Source: Paraburkholderia fungorum
Lineage (GTDB): Bacteria; Pseudomonadota; Gammaproteobacteria; Burkholderiales; Burkholderiaceae
Reading direction: 5' to 3'
NCBI RefSeq assembly: GCF_003610895.1
Contig: NZ_MCAS01000022.1
Coordinates: 1 to 64,000 of the forward strand
Length of the DNA stretch: 64,000 nt
The notes beneath the pieces were generated by a model. That model had not been told where the DNA came from and did not search any database. It saw nothing but the letters and a program-made list of their open reading frames with translations. Below are positions 44,851 to 54,059 of this stretch, one piece after another. Position 1 is the first letter of the stretch. Each line of letters starts with the position of its first letter. The translations under genes and the position numbers were made by a program.

Positions 44851-44956
44851 ATGCGGTCCGCCAGTGTTAAAATCCCTGTCTTTCGCCCGTTTCGGCGGCG
44901 CCTGCACCGTACGCAAACGCCGTCAGCGTCCTCACCTCGTTCAACTGCCCAACACC

Positions 44957-46363
44957 ATGACGTCCCAACTGCACAAAAAAGGCGAAGCCTGGTCGGCTCG
45001 CTTCTCGGAGCCGATGTCGGAGCTCGTCAAACGCTACACGTCGTCGGTTTTCTTCGACAAGCGTCTGGCGCTCGTCGATATCGAAGGGTCGCTCGCGCAC
45101 GCCTCGATGCTGGCCGCGCAGAAGATCATCGCCGCCGACGACCTCGCCGCGATCCAACGCGGCATGGCGCAGATCAAGGGTGAAATCGAGCGAGGCGAGT
45201 TCGAGTGGCAACTCGATCTGGAAGACGTCCACCTGAATATCGAAGCGCGCCTGACCGCGCTGATCGGCGACGCCGGCAAGCGCCTGCACACGGGTCGTTC
45301 GCGCAACGACCAGGTCGCGACCGATATCCGTCTGTGGCTGCGCGGCGAGATCGACCGTATCGGCGGCCTGCTGACGGAACTGCGCACGGCTTTGCTCGAC
45401 ATGGCGGAGAAGAACGCGTCGACCATCATGCCGGGCTTCACGCACCTGCAAGTGGCGCAACCGGTCACGTTCGGCCATCACCTGCTCGCCTACGTCGAAA
45501 TGTTCTCGCGCGACGCCGAACGCATGATCGATTGCCGCAAGCGCGTGAATCGCCTGCCGCTGGGCGCAGCCGCGCTCGCCGGCACCAGCTATCCGATCGA
45601 CCGTCATGCGGTGGCGAAGACCCTGGGTTTTGACGGCATCTGCGCAAACTCGCTCGACGCCGTGTCCGATCGCGACTTCGCGATCGAATTCACGGCCGCG
45701 TCCGCGCTGGTGATGACGCACGTGTCGCGCTTCTCCGAAGAACTCGTGCTGTGGATGAGCCCGCGCGTCGGCTTCATCGATCTGGCCGACCGTTTCTGCA
45801 CCGGTTCGTCGATCATGCCGCAGAAGAAGAACCCGGACGTGCCCGAACTCGCGCGTGGCAAGACGGGCCGCGTGAACGGCCATCTGATCGCGCTGCTGAC
45901 GTTGATGAAAGGCCAGCCGCTCGCCTACAACAAGGACAATCAGGAAGATAAGGAGCCGCTGTTCGACACCGTCGACACGGTCGCGGATACGCTGCGCATC
46001 TTCGCTGAAATGGTCGCGGGCATCTCGGTGAAGCCGCAAGCCATGCGCGACGCGGCGTTGCAAGGTTTCTCCACGGCCACCGATCTGGCCGACTACCTGG
46101 TCAAACGCGGCCTGCCGTTCCGCGACGCGCACGAAGCCGTGGCGCTGGCGGTCCGCGTGTGCGCCGATCGCGGCTGCGATCTGGCCGACCTGACGCTGGA
46201 AGAAATGCGCAAAGAATTGCCGAACGTCGCGCAGTTGATCGGCGAAGACGTGTTCTCTTATCTGACGCTCGAAGGTTCGGTGGCGAGCCGCAACCACCCG
46301 GGCGGCACGGCACCCGAGCAGGTGCTTGCAGCGGTCAAGGCTGCACGGGAAGCGTTGAAGTAA
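44957..46363 (+). CDS. argH: Argininosuccinate lyase
   Basis: 468 aa. Splits argininosuccinate into arginine and fumarate, last step of arginine synthesis. Fumarase-superfamily signature GSSIMPQKKNPDVPELARGK holds the catalytic Ser; HTGRSRNDQ and AGFTH-like GFTHLQVAQPVTFGHH are active-site segments. Start at MTSQLHKKGEAWSARF, the usual N-terminus. Monocistronic with a strong terminator. Confidence 0.96.
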   Translation: MTSQLHKKGEAWSARFSEPMSELVKRYTSSVFFDKRLALVDIEGSLAHASMLAAQKIIAADDLAAIQRGMAQIKGEIERGEFEWQLDLEDVHLNIEARLTALIGDAGKRLHTGRSRNDQVATDIRLWLRGEIDRIGGLLTELRTALLDMAEKNASTIMPGFTHLQVAQPVTFGHHLLAYVEMFSRDAERMIDCRKRVNRLPLGAAALAGTSYPIDRHAVAKTLGFDGICANSLDAVSDRDFAIEFTAASALVMTHVSRFSEELVLWMSPRVGFIDLADRFCTGSSIMPQKKNPDVPELARGKTGRVNGHLIALLTLMKGQPLAYNKDNQEDKEPLFDTVDTVADTLRIFAEMVAGISVKPQAMRDAALQGFSTATDLADYLVKRGLPFRDAHEAVALAVRVCADRGCDLADLTLEEMRKELPNVAQLIGEDVFSYLTLEGSVASRNHPGGTAPEQVLAAVKAAREALK

Positions 46364-46406
46364 GGTAAAAGGCCGCTAACAGGCAGATAACAGGCGGCGC
46401 AAGAAC

Positions 46407-46442
46407 AAAGGCGAACTCCTCGACGGGTTCGCCTTTTTCTTT
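46407..46442 (+). terminator. argH terminator
   Basis: AAAGGCGAAC / GTTCGCCTTT stem, ten-base loop, then TTCTTTTTC. Confidence 0.9.
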
Positions 46443-46487
46443 TTCGCAGCTGGCCGGATGGATTGCGCAAAGCGCCGCGCAAAAAAA

Positions 46488-46562
46488 AGAAAGCCCGCGC
46501 GAAGCGGGCTAAATGAAAGACTTCCACCGATGCCTCCCGAAAGAGGCACTCGAAGTGTAGGC
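46488..46562 (-). ncRNA. Candidate small RNA with own terminator
   Basis: Read on the minus strand, a hairpin TGCCTC / GAGGCA around 46527-46544 is followed by a 20-base linker and then a textbook terminator AGCCCGC-TTCGC-GCGGGCT plus TTCTTTTTTTT. No minus-strand gene lies upstream for several kb, so this terminator has no coding partner. The promoter is unclear (TACACT near the presumed 5' end is a weak -10). Confidence 0.45.
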
Positions 46563-46703
46563 GCGTTTTGGCCGAAGAGAAATCTGGTCATATTTCGGCC
46601 TATTACAAGCGTTCGAATGGCACGGCGCGGGTGAACGACAATTGCATCCTGGCGCTTTTTGACTACCATCAAATTAGATCCTGCCCCCGTGCTTTCCACG
46701 ACG

Positions 46704-47261
46704 ATGCTCACCCGCGCGCGTCACCTTCGCCGCCTGACCGAACCCTTCGCTTCCCGCGTTGGCGTGCCGCTGTCGCATGCGCATCGGGTGGCTTCGGCAT
46801 CCGTGCTGACGGCTGCTTCGATTCTGATGTTCGCGGTCATGGCAGGCTGTACGTTCACACCGCCGGATCGCCCGCTGATCATCACGCCGGCGGCCGCCGT
46901 CAACAGCGCGACGCTCGATCAATATCGCACTGCGGTCGCCCAACGCATCATCGAACGCAGCCCGTCCTATGTGCTGCACGGCACGCCGCAAGCCATGCTG
47001 CGTTCGCTGGTGGTGGTCTCGTTCACGGTGGATCGCAATGGCGAGGTGCTGCAATCGTCGGTGTATCGCACCAATGGCGACGACGAAGCCGAAAGCACCG
47101 CACTCGCGACCTTGCGGCGTGCTTCGCCGCTGCCGCAACCACCCGGCAAACTGCTGAATGGCCGTGGGCAAGTCGAACTGTTCGAGGACTGGCTCTTCAA
47201 CGACGACGGTAAATTCCAGTTGCGCGAGTTCGCCTCGCCGCAAGCACAGACCATCGAGTGA
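46704..47261 (+). CDS. TonB C-terminal-domain lipoprotein
   Basis: 185 aa. Hydrophobic segment ASVLTAASILMFAVMAGC ends in a lipobox, so the protein is probably lipidated rather than spanning. The C-terminal domain (about 75-150) has LRSLVVVSFTVDRNGEVLQSSVYRTNGDDEAESTALATLRRASPLPQPP, the TonB-like energy-transducer fold. There is no proline-rich spacer or ExbBD nearby, so it is unlikely to be a true TonB. The start could also be GTG at 46689. Function unknown. Confidence 0.75.
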   Translation: MLTRARHLRRLTEPFASRVGVPLSHAHRVASASVLTAASILMFAVMAGCTFTPPDRPLIITPAAAVNSATLDQYRTAVAQRIIERSPSYVLHGTPQAMLRSLVVVSFTVDRNGEVLQSSVYRTNGDDEAESTALATLRRASPLPQPPGKLLNGRGQVELFEDWLFNDDGKFQLREFASPQAQTIE

Positions 47262-47695
47262 ACGCTTCGCCCTGGCGGCGCTACAGCGGCAGGATGCGAG
47301 TCAGGTCCTACTCTCCCCTCTTGCGCCGCCTTGCCACCTTGCCACCTTGCCACTTTGCCGCCTTGCCGCGCTGCGGATGCGCTCGCTATAATTTTCCGAC
47401 TCCCACGCCGGATCCCCCGGCATGGCTCGCGCCGCCCGCTCATCCGTTGGCGCAGCGCGAGCCCGACTGCAGCAGCGCCGCGCCACCCGCGCAGGCCGCC
47501 TGCCTGACACGCAACGCTGACGCCTAACAGCCGCCGTTGTAAGCTGTCGCATCGTCGCCCGCGTCAAACATGGCTTCAACCGCCGTGCAAGACGCGCCGA
47601 AGCGCACGAACTTAAACAAAGATGCCGCCTGAGCTCGCACCGCACGCACGTAAAAGTACAGCGCCCAGCGGCATCACGACACCTGGAGACCCTGC
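47262..47695. other. Intergenic region with octamer repeats, 434 bp
   Basis: No gene supported. Contains a tandem octamer tract at 47331-47370 and, further on, the promoter region of the MHS permease gene. Confidence 0.4.
47331..47370. repeat. 8-bp tandem repeat, five units
   Basis: TTGCCACC, TTGCCACC, TTGCCACT, TTGCCGCC, TTGCCGCG in a row, with a related TTGCGCCGCC just before. Confidence 0.85.
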
Positions 47696-49003
47696 ATGTC
47701 CACTTCGCCGATTTCCGCGGCCCAGCCCAATGCGGCCGGGCAGAACAGCAGCGCGCGAATCATCTTCGCGAGCTTCATCGGCACCGCGATCGAGTTCTAC
47801 GATTTCTACGTCTATGCGACCGCCGCGGCGCTCGTCATCGGACCGGTATTTTTTCCGCACGGCTCGGCGACCGCCCAGGCTTTATCGGCTTTCGTCACGT
47901 TCGGCATCGCGTTTGTCGCGCGGCCGATCGGCTCGTTCCTGTTCGGCCACTTCGGCGACCGGGTCGGCCGTAAGTCGACCCTGGTGGCCTCGCTGCTGGT
48001 GATGGGTGTGTCCACCACCCTGATCGGTTTCGTCCCGGGCTACGACTCGATCGGCAGCCTCGCGCCGATCCTGCTATGCATCTTGCGTTTCGGCCAGGGT
48101 ATCGGCCTGGGCGGCGAATGGGGCGGCGCGGCGCTGCTCGCCACCGAGAATGCGCCGGCCGGCAAACGCGGCTGGTTCGGGATGTTCCCGCAACTGGGGC
48201 CGTCGATCGGTTTTCTGGCCTCCAACGGTCTGTTCTTCGCCTTGGCGTTGTCGCTGAGCGACGAGCAATTCCGCAGCTGGGGCTGGCGCGTGCCGTTTCT
48301 CGTCAGCGCGGTGCTGGTCGCGCTCGGCTTGTATGTGCGCTTGAAGATCGCCGAGACGCCGGCTTTCCAGGCAGCCATCGAACGCGAGGAACGCGTGAAG
48401 GTGCCCATCGCCACGCTGCTCTCGCAGCACTGGGTGCCGACGCTTCTCGGCGCGCTGGCCATGGTGGTCTGCTATACGCTGTTTTATAACGCCACGACGT
48501 TTTCGTTGTCGTACGGGGTGTCGGTGTTGCATATTCCCCGGCCGACTTTCCTCGGCATGCTGTGCATCGCGGTCGTGTTCATGGCGCTCGCCACACCGCT
48601 GTCGGCCTGGGCAAGCGACCGTTATGGCCGCAAGCCGGTGCTGATCGTCGGCATCATCGCGGCGATCCTGTCGGGCTTCACCATGGCGCCGCTGCTCGGC
48701 AGCGGACAGACGCCACTGGTGCTGCTGTTCCTCGTGATCGAACTGTTCCTGATGGGCGTGACCTTCGCACCGATGGGCGCGCTGCTGCCGGAACTGTTTC
48801 CGACCAACGTGCGCTATACCGGCGCAGGCGTGTCGTACAACCTCGGCGGGATTCTCGGGGCGTCAGTCGCCCCGTATATCGCCCAGGTGCTGGCCGCGCA
48901 CGGCGGGCTGCCATGGGTGGGCGCTTACGTGTCGATCGCGGCGGCCGTCAGCATGATCGGTGTGCTGTTCATGCGCGAGACGCGCGATGCGCACCTGATG
49001 TAA
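47696..49003 (+). CDS. MFS transporter, metabolite:H+ symporter group
   Basis: 435 aa, 12 spans. GTAIEFYDFYVYATAAALVI in the first span, GHFGDRVGRKSTLV loop and RFGQGIGLGGEWGGAALLATENAP are diagnostic of the MHS family (ShiA/ProP/KgtP-like). It should import an organic acid or osmolyte with protons; substrate not deducible. Start ATG after a GGAGAC ribosome site. Monocistronic. Confidence 0.92.
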   Translation: MSTSPISAAQPNAAGQNSSARIIFASFIGTAIEFYDFYVYATAAALVIGPVFFPHGSATAQALSAFVTFGIAFVARPIGSFLFGHFGDRVGRKSTLVASLLVMGVSTTLIGFVPGYDSIGSLAPILLCILRFGQGIGLGGEWGGAALLATENAPAGKRGWFGMFPQLGPSIGFLASNGLFFALALSLSDEQFRSWGWRVPFLVSAVLVALGLYVRLKIAETPAFQAAIEREERVKVPIATLLSQHWVPTLLGALAMVVCYTLFYNATTFSLSYGVSVLHIPRPTFLGMLCIAVVFMALATPLSAWASDRYGRKPVLIVGIIAAILSGFTMAPLLGSGQTPLVLLFLVIELFLMGVTFAPMGALLPELFPTNVRYTGAGVSYNLGGILGASVAPYIAQVLAAHGGLPWVGAYVSIAAAVSMIGVLFMRETRDAHLM

Positions 49004-49048
49004 GGGCGATGTGAGGAGCCTGAAGGCGCGCTGGGTAAATCCCCTGCC

Positions 49049-49076
49049 TTGCGCGTCTTTTTGACTTGCCTATACT
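49049..49076 (+). promoter_or_regulatory. Possible sigma-70 promoter of the 59-aa membrane protein
   Basis: TTGCGC (49049-49054), 16-bp spacer, TATACT (49071-49076), ending 38 bp before the ATG. Confidence 0.4.
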
Positions 49077-49113
49077 CGAATCGAATAACCCTAAGGCAAG
49101 CAGGGAGGCTCTG

Positions 49114-49293
49114 ATGAATATTCATCTTCACAACGCGGACATCGTGATGATTATCGCGTTGGCGCTGCTATGTTCGCTGTTGCTGGCTTTGCGTTTTCGT
49201 CCCGCGACGTGGAAGGGTATCGTGGTGGAAGCGCTGGCCGCGAACGTGGCTGCCATTACCGCGGTGATTGCTTTCGAAATGCTGCTCGCCTGA
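49114..49293 (+). CDS. 59-aa two-span membrane protein
   Basis: MNIHLHNADIVMIIALALLC...: one span at about 10-25 and a second at about 38-57 (ALAANVAAITAVIAFEMLLA), with a basic loop FRPATWKG between. GGGAGG five bases before the ATG supports the start. No known family recognised; probably an inner-membrane micro-protein. Confidence 0.65.
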   Translation: MNIHLHNADIVMIIALALLCSLLLALRFRPATWKGIVVEALAANVAAITAVIAFEMLLA

Positions 49294-49425
49294 GCAGCCG
49301 GACGTCACGGCATCGGCATCTGGCCGGTCGCATGCGGTACCCGGAAGCGGCGGCCCTTGCCTACGCAGGCAAGCGGCAGCCGTCAGGATTCGCGCTACGT
49401 CTGACCGAACGCCAGCCGCAAGCCA

Positions 49426-49557
49426 TTACCGGTAGTAGTAACCGTGATGGTAGTAACCGCCGCCGTAGTAGTAGCCAGGCGCCGGTGCAACGATGCAGCC
49501 ACCGAGCGCCGTTGCCAGCAGCGTGCCTGCGATCAGGGTCAGGATTAAGCGTTTCAT
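49426..49557 (-). CDS. 43-aa Tyr/Gly/His-rich lipoprotein
   Basis: MKRLILTLIAGTLLATALGGC is a lipoprotein signal with lipobox LGGC. The mature part is only 23 residues, PAPGYYYGGGYYHHGYYYR, strikingly rich in Tyr, Gly and His. AAGGAG just upstream of the ATG supports expression. Such tiny lipoproteins are common but uncharacterised in Burkholderia; the His/Tyr content could bind metal or cell-wall polymer, which is a guess. Confidence 0.75.
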   Translation of the reverse strand: MKRLILTLIAGTLLATALGGCIVAPAPGYYYGGGYYHHGYYYR

Positions 49558-50075
49558 ATTGTTCTCCTTCGAGTCAGAGTCATTCGAGCCGAAACCCCGA
49601 ATGACTTGATTTGACACGACCCTGCTTCGCCTGAACGTTGCCATTTGTAAGGGAAGATCACCGAGGTGTTACACGTTCGCGCCCCGAATCCGGCGGCGCT
49701 GAAGCATAGCGACAACAGATTCACATCAGACGAAAACAGCACCTATACTGGTTTGAATATGCGTGCCGTGTGCAGCCCTTACCTGTGGCGGGTGCGCGGT
49801 TTGAAACATGGACGGCGGGGATGGAGTACGCGCTGCATGTCCCGTAACCAGACCGGCAGGCACACGCAAGATCACGCGATTCGCTGATTAGGCACCCTAC
49901 GAAAAGCGACAGATTTAACAGGTATGTAATGCGCGATGCTTATCCGAATGCAGAGCGTGGTGGTCCCAAGAGACCGCCTGCGGGGCGCCGGTGAGCGGCC
50001 CACGGTTCTGCCGGCACGCGCGCGGCATGCCTCGATGAATGCACCATTGAACTTGGCCGCCGGACGGCGGTCTGT
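49558..50075. other. Intergenic region, 518 bp
   Basis: Promoter of the 43-aa lipoprotein at its left end; TATACTGG at about 49745. The rest shows no supported gene, RNA or strong hairpin. Confidence 0.35.
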
Positions 50076-50132
50076 TTAGAACTGGGTCGATCGCCCGCTG
50101 TGGTCGCTCAGTGTCTGAGTCAGTTTGTTCAT
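50076..50132 (-). CDS. Possible 18-aa micro-ORF downstream of waaC
   Basis: MNKLTQTLSDHSGRSTQF, preceded by GAGAGGAA at eight to ten bases, a good ribosome site. It lies about 160 bp after waaC in the same direction. Too short to judge by composition. Confidence 0.3.
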   Translation of the reverse strand: MNKLTQTLSDHSGRSTQF

Positions 50133-50289
50133 TGCAGTGATTCCTCTCCGCCCGTAGTTCCCCGACGCGGGCGTTTTTCGGAGGCGTTCCGTGGCAGCGC
50201 TCGTTTGATTGGGCGACTGTGCGTCGCGCCTCTTTTCTTTAGCCGAACGATTAGCCAAACGATTGCGCGAAAGCGCGGGGAAGCCGCGC

Positions 50290-51294
50290 TCAGGCGGCCG
50301 CTGATCCGTGCTGCATGGCGACGGCGCGCGACTCGCTGTGCACGTAATCGATCGCCTCCAGTGCCTCGGCGATCGACGGTATTGACCGGCCGTCACCGAT
50401 CGAAATCGAGCGAAACGGCGCGTCGATACCGCAATGCGCCGGCGAGGTTGCGACAAAAATCATGACCGTGCGCTTCTGCAAGGCATGCGCCAGATGAACG
50501 AGCCCCGTATCGGTACCGACCACCAGCGCGCATGCGTCGATCATTTGCGCGATTTCGGTCACGCTCAGCTTTGGCAGGACGGTAGAACCCGGCACCTGCG
50601 ACGCGATTTGCTCCGCCTCGGCGCGCTCGCCTTCCGAGCCCCACGGCAGCACCACCTGAAAACCACGCTGCGTCAACTCGCGGCCAACCGCGACCCAATG
50701 GGGCAGCGGCCACTTCTTGTCGTCTTTGGAGGTGGCGTGAAACAGCGCCGCGACCGGCGCGCTGTTAGCCGCGAATGGAGCGACGGCCGGCTCGGGCAGG
50801 CGCAGATTGTAGGCGGGAGGGCCTTCGACCTTGTAACCCAGCGCCTCACTCGCGCTCACACGCATGCCGTGCCATGCGTCGCAAGACGGACGCGGACCGA
50901 AACGCCCGGTGTAGGCAAATGCGGCGCCCCGCTCGCCCAGATCCTGGGACTGGTATCCAATACGCTTGGACGAGCGAGCCAGAAAGGCGATGATCGCGCT
51001 CTTGTACACACCGTGAATGTCGATGATGAAGTCGTAGCGGTAGGCGCGCAATTCGGCGATCGACGCCGCGATCGCCTTGAAATCGGCCCAGTGGCGCGCC
51101 TTCTTGAAGCGGCGCAGCGGGGCGGAAAGCACGCGGTCCACGCTCTCGCTCCAATGCACCACTTCGGCGAATGCTTCGTCGGCAGCCCAGTCCACTTCAA
51201 CGCCGGGGAACGCGCGCTTGATGTCGGCGACGACTGGCAACGCCTGCACGATATCGCCGAGTGAAGTGACCTTGACGATAAGGACTCGCTTCAT
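50290..51294 (-). CDS. waaC: Lipopolysaccharide heptosyltransferase I
   Basis: 334 aa, GT9 family. Adds the first L-glycero-D-manno-heptose to Kdo2-lipid A on the cytoplasmic face. N-terminal VLIVKVTSLGDIVQALPVVADIKRAFP and VDWAADEAFAEVVHW, C-terminal nucleotide-sugar site GTDTGLVHLAHAL, and HATSKDDKKWP. These match WaaC/RfaC rather than WaaF. Stands apart from other LPS genes in this window. Confidence 0.93.
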   Translation of the reverse strand: MKRVLIVKVTSLGDIVQALPVVADIKRAFPGVEVDWAADEAFAEVVHWSESVDRVLSAPLRRFKKARHWADFKAIAASIAELRAYRYDFIIDIHGVYKSAIIAFLARSSKRIGYQSQDLGERGAAFAYTGRFGPRPSCDAWHGMRVSASEALGYKVEGPPAYNLRLPEPAVAPFAANSAPVAALFHATSKDDKKWPLPHWVAVGRELTQRGFQVVLPWGSEGERAEAEQIASQVPGSTVLPKLSVTEIAQMIDACALVVGTDTGLVHLAHALQKRTVMIFVATSPAHCGIDAPFRSISIGDGRSIPSIAEALEAIDYVHSESRAVAMQHGSAAA

Positions 51295-51506
51295 TGAGGA
51301 CCTGTTAGTTATTCGAACATCAAACTATTTTAGCCGACGATTGGGATAATCTTTACTGAACGCGGTGGCGCAGCATCGCAGCATTAATACAACGCGTTAC
51401 ATTGCACGCCTTACAAACCGCCTTTCAGTATATTTATAAATACCTTCACCCCGTTCTGTCGATGCGGCGCGTTTTATAATCCACCCTTTGCGCCAGTCTA
51501 TTCCTC

Positions 51507-52925
51507 ATGTCCCGGGCCTTCCCTCCGCTTTCTTCCAGCATTGTGCGTCGCGCGAGGCGCTTGTGGCGGCAATACGGCGTCTTCTGGCTCGGCGCGATCG
51601 CTGTCGGCCTCGTGGCGGTTCTTTATGCACGACTTATCGACTGGGGCTATGGCGAATTCCGCGCCATGCAGCAACAGCACGTGTGGGCGCCCTTGATCGT
51701 CACGCCCGCGGTCGCCGCGCTCGCCGTCTGGCTCACGCGCAAGTTCTTCCGCGGCGCCGAAGGCAGCGGCATTCCTCAAGTGATTGCCACCCTGCATGCC
51801 AAACCCGGTGAATACGGTGCACGGCTGCTGTCGTTCCGGATTCTGTTCGGCAAGATCGCCGTGTCGTTTCTGGCGATTCTCGGTGGCTTCACGATCGGCC
51901 GCGAAGGACCGACCGTGCAGGTCGGCGCGGCACTGATGTTCAACCTGCGGCGGCTGTATCCGCGCTCGAACGCGCTGATCGAACGGCAACTGGTGCTCGC
52001 GGGCGCGGCGGCGGGTTTGTCCGCGGCGTTCAATACGCCGCTGGCGGGCATCGTGTTCGCCATCGAAGAACTCACCCGCAGCTTCGAAGCCCGCGCGAGC
52101 GGCGTGCTGATTACCGCGATCATCATCGCCGGTGTGATTGCGCTCGGACTGAACGGCAACTACACCTATTTCGGCACCATCCAGATCGGCGCGCATTTCC
52201 CCGACCTGCTGGCGGTGGCCGTCGTGCTCACCGCCATCGTTACCGGCATTGCGGGCGGCGTGTTCGGCTGGCTGCTGCTGAATACCGCGCGCTGGATTCC
52301 GGCGCCGCTGCGCCAGTTGCACGGCGAGCGGCCGGTTGCGTTCGCTGCGTTGTGCGGCTTCGTGATCGCGGTGGTCGGCCTCATCTCCGGCGGCACGACC
52401 TTCGGCAGCGGTTATGCGGAAGCGCGCGGGCTGCTCGACGGACACGAGCACCTCTCCGTGTTCTATCCGTTTCTGAAAATGATCTCGATGGTCGGCTCGT
52501 ATCTGCCCGGCATTCCGGGTGGCATCTTCGCGCCGTCGCTGTCGATCGGTGCAGGCTTCGGCAATCTGCTGCACATGGTGTTCGGCTCGATGCAATTGCC
52601 GATGCTGATCGCCCTTGCCATGGTGGGTTATCTGGCGGCCGTCACGCAGTCGCCGATTACGTCGTTCGTGATCGTGATGGAGATGATCGATGGTCATGCT
52701 CTGGTGATCTCGCTGATGGCCACCGCGTTGATTGCGAGCCGTGTAGCGCGTCTGTTCGCGCCGCCGTTGTACGAGTCGCTGGCAGAGCGCTATATGGCAC
52801 CACTGCCGCAACCGGCGCCTGCACCGGTGCCTGAAGTCCCTGAGGTCGAAGCGCCTGAAGCAACGGTCGTCGACGAAATCGACGGCGACGCTCGCGCTGA
52901 AGACAACAGCGCCCCGCGTCAGTAA
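51507..52925 (+). CDS. ClC-family chloride channel or Cl-/H+ antiporter
   Basis: 472 aa. All three anion-pathway motifs are present: GSGIPQ (about 89-94), GREGPTVQVG (with the gating Glu) and GGIFAPSLSIGAG. IEELTRSFEA keeps the Glu pair near the proton-transfer position, which hints at antiport. No CBS domains; instead an acidic, Pro-rich C-terminal tail (about 430-472) rich in PAPAPVPEVPEVE. Its stop overlaps by a few bases the 3' end of the small lipoprotein gene on the other strand. Confidence 0.93.
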   Translation: MSRAFPPLSSSIVRRARRLWRQYGVFWLGAIAVGLVAVLYARLIDWGYGEFRAMQQQHVWAPLIVTPAVAALAVWLTRKFFRGAEGSGIPQVIATLHAKPGEYGARLLSFRILFGKIAVSFLAILGGFTIGREGPTVQVGAALMFNLRRLYPRSNALIERQLVLAGAAAGLSAAFNTPLAGIVFAIEELTRSFEARASGVLITAIIIAGVIALGLNGNYTYFGTIQIGAHFPDLLAVAVVLTAIVTGIAGGVFGWLLLNTARWIPAPLRQLHGERPVAFAALCGFVIAVVGLISGGTTFGSGYAEARGLLDGHEHLSVFYPFLKMISMVGSYLPGIPGGIFAPSLSIGAGFGNLLHMVFGSMQLPMLIALAMVGYLAAVTQSPITSFVIVMEMIDGHALVISLMATALIASRVARLFAPPLYESLAERYMAPLPQPAPAPVPEVPEVEAPEATVVDEIDGDARAEDNSAPRQ

Positions 52926-53029
52926 ACGACAACCGCCGGCGCACGCATATAAACCGGCCGCGCCGGCACCACCACGCAGCCGGCCAGCATGACCGCCAGC
53001 ACGGCGATCAACAGCAGATTCTTTTTCAT
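52919..53029 (-). CDS. 36-aa lipoprotein
   Basis: MKKNLLLIAVLAVMLAGC is a compact lipoprotein signal; the mature part is about 18 residues, CVVVPARPVYMRAPAVVVY. Two ATG codons in tandem (53032 and 53029); the second has the better spacing from AGAGGA. It overlaps the clc stop on the opposite strand. Resembles the tiny lipoprotein at 49426 in layout. Confidence 0.7.
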   Translation of the reverse strand: MKKNLLLIAVLAVMLAGCVVVPARPVYMRAPAVVVY

Positions 53030-53146
53030 CATGTGTTCCTCTGCAACCCAGGCGAGCGCTGACGCGGCGCCTGCGTCGTCAAACTGGAGAGAACGGCACG
53101 GGCGCAATCAACCGCACCGTGCCGCACAACGCTGGAGCCCGAGGAC

Positions 53147-53458
53147 TTAAGCCCAGTGGCCTTCGACCCAGCGATAGTTCGGGCCATGCTCGACCCAGTG
53201 ACCCGGCACCCAGTGGAAGCCGACACGCTCAGCCTGCCAGTGACCCGCTGCCCACACATAGCGGCCATGGTCCCAACGCCAGTGACCGTGATCCCACACA
53301 TAGCCGACGCGCGGCGCCGGCACGGCTTCGTAACGCACGGCCGGCGGTGCGGACGGCGCGATCACGACGATTTCTTCGGCCGAAGCGGAGGCGATGGCGG
53401 ATGCACCAGCTGCGATCAGAACAGCGTTGGCGATCAGCAAGCGAAAGGTCTTGTTCAT
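53147..53458 (-). CDS. YXWGXW/WXXGXW-repeat periplasmic protein
   Basis: 103 aa. Cleavable signal peptide (ending ASASA-EEI). The mature half consists of aromatic repeats: YVWDHGHW, YVWAAGHW, FHWVPGHW, YRWVEGHW, that is W-x-x-G-H-W units about 12-14 residues apart. The Trp/His-rich repeat family has no established function; it is often found in outer-membrane-associated proteins of beta-proteobacteria. Upstream of the 36-aa lipoprotein in the same direction. Confidence 0.85.
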   Translation of the reverse strand: MNKTFRLLIANAVLIAAGASAIASASAEEIVVIAPSAPPAVRYEAVPAPRVGYVWDHGHWRWDHGRYVWAAGHWQAERVGFHWVPGHWVEHGPNYRWVEGHWA

Positions 53459-53781
53459 GTTTTTCCTCTGTAGTTGGACACCGAATCCGGCGTTATCCGT
53501 TTAATGCGCGAGGGGACAAAAGCGCTGACCGCCGCCGTGTAACGGCACACGCTGAAATGCAACGGATTATTTCGCCGTGCGGCATGGCACCGTGCGGGCG
53601 TGCAAGGGCATACACGGCGACACAGCGCTTTCGAGCAGCAAGGGGAGGACAAGGGGGCAGACGGCGCGTAGAACCCACATCCGCGCGTCTAATTGAACAG
53701 CAGAAGGCACAACAGGAGAACAGCGCACGCGCCCCATCTCGTCACGCCACATCGACGCACCGAGGCAGAGCGCGCAGCGCG
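53459..53781. other. Intergenic region, 323 bp
   Basis: Between the YXWGXW gene and minE. No gene or strong hairpin seen; it should hold the promoter of the YXWGXW gene and the end of the min transcript. Confidence 0.35.
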
Positions 53782-54045
53782 TTATGCAGAACCCACCTGC
53801 GGTATTTCGATCTTGACCTCGAGCACCTCGAGGTCGTCCTGGCGTTCCAGGCTCACGCGAATATCGTCATCGGAGATTTTCACGTACTTTGAAATCACGG
53901 CCACCAGTTCGCGTTGCAACGCAGGCAGGTAATCGGCAGGCGCATGGCCGCCGGCGCGCTCGTGCGCGATGATCAACTGCAGGCGTTCCTTCGCTACCGA
54001 CGCGGACTTCTTCTTCTCGCCCAGCAAAAACGAAAGAATCGACAT
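53782..54045 (-). CDS. minE: Cell division topological specificity factor
   Basis: 87 aa. N-terminal anti-MinCD helix/membrane-targeting region (MSILSFLLGEKKKSASVAKERLQLIIAHER) and C-terminal dimerisation domain (VISKYVKISDDDIRVSLERQDDLEVLEVKIEIP). Stimulates MinD ATPase and drives pole-to-pole oscillation. 14 bp after minD; last gene of minCDE. Confidence 0.96.
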   Translation of the reverse strand: MSILSFLLGEKKKSASVAKERLQLIIAHERAGGHAPADYLPALQRELVAVISKYVKISDDDIRVSLERQDDLEVLEVKIEIPQVGSA

Positions 54046-54059
54046 TACGTGCGCTCCCC

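Larger units (their letters stand above)
46364..46703. other. argH downstream spacer, 340 bp
   Basis: Holds the argH terminator, a minus-strand terminator with upstream hairpin (small RNA candidate) and a plausible promoter TTGCAT-N16-TACCAT (46642-46669) for the next gene. Confidence 0.5.

Noticed and set aside
44867..46297. 476-codon minus-strand frame opposite argH
   Set aside because: Same pattern of antisense shadow; argH is certain.
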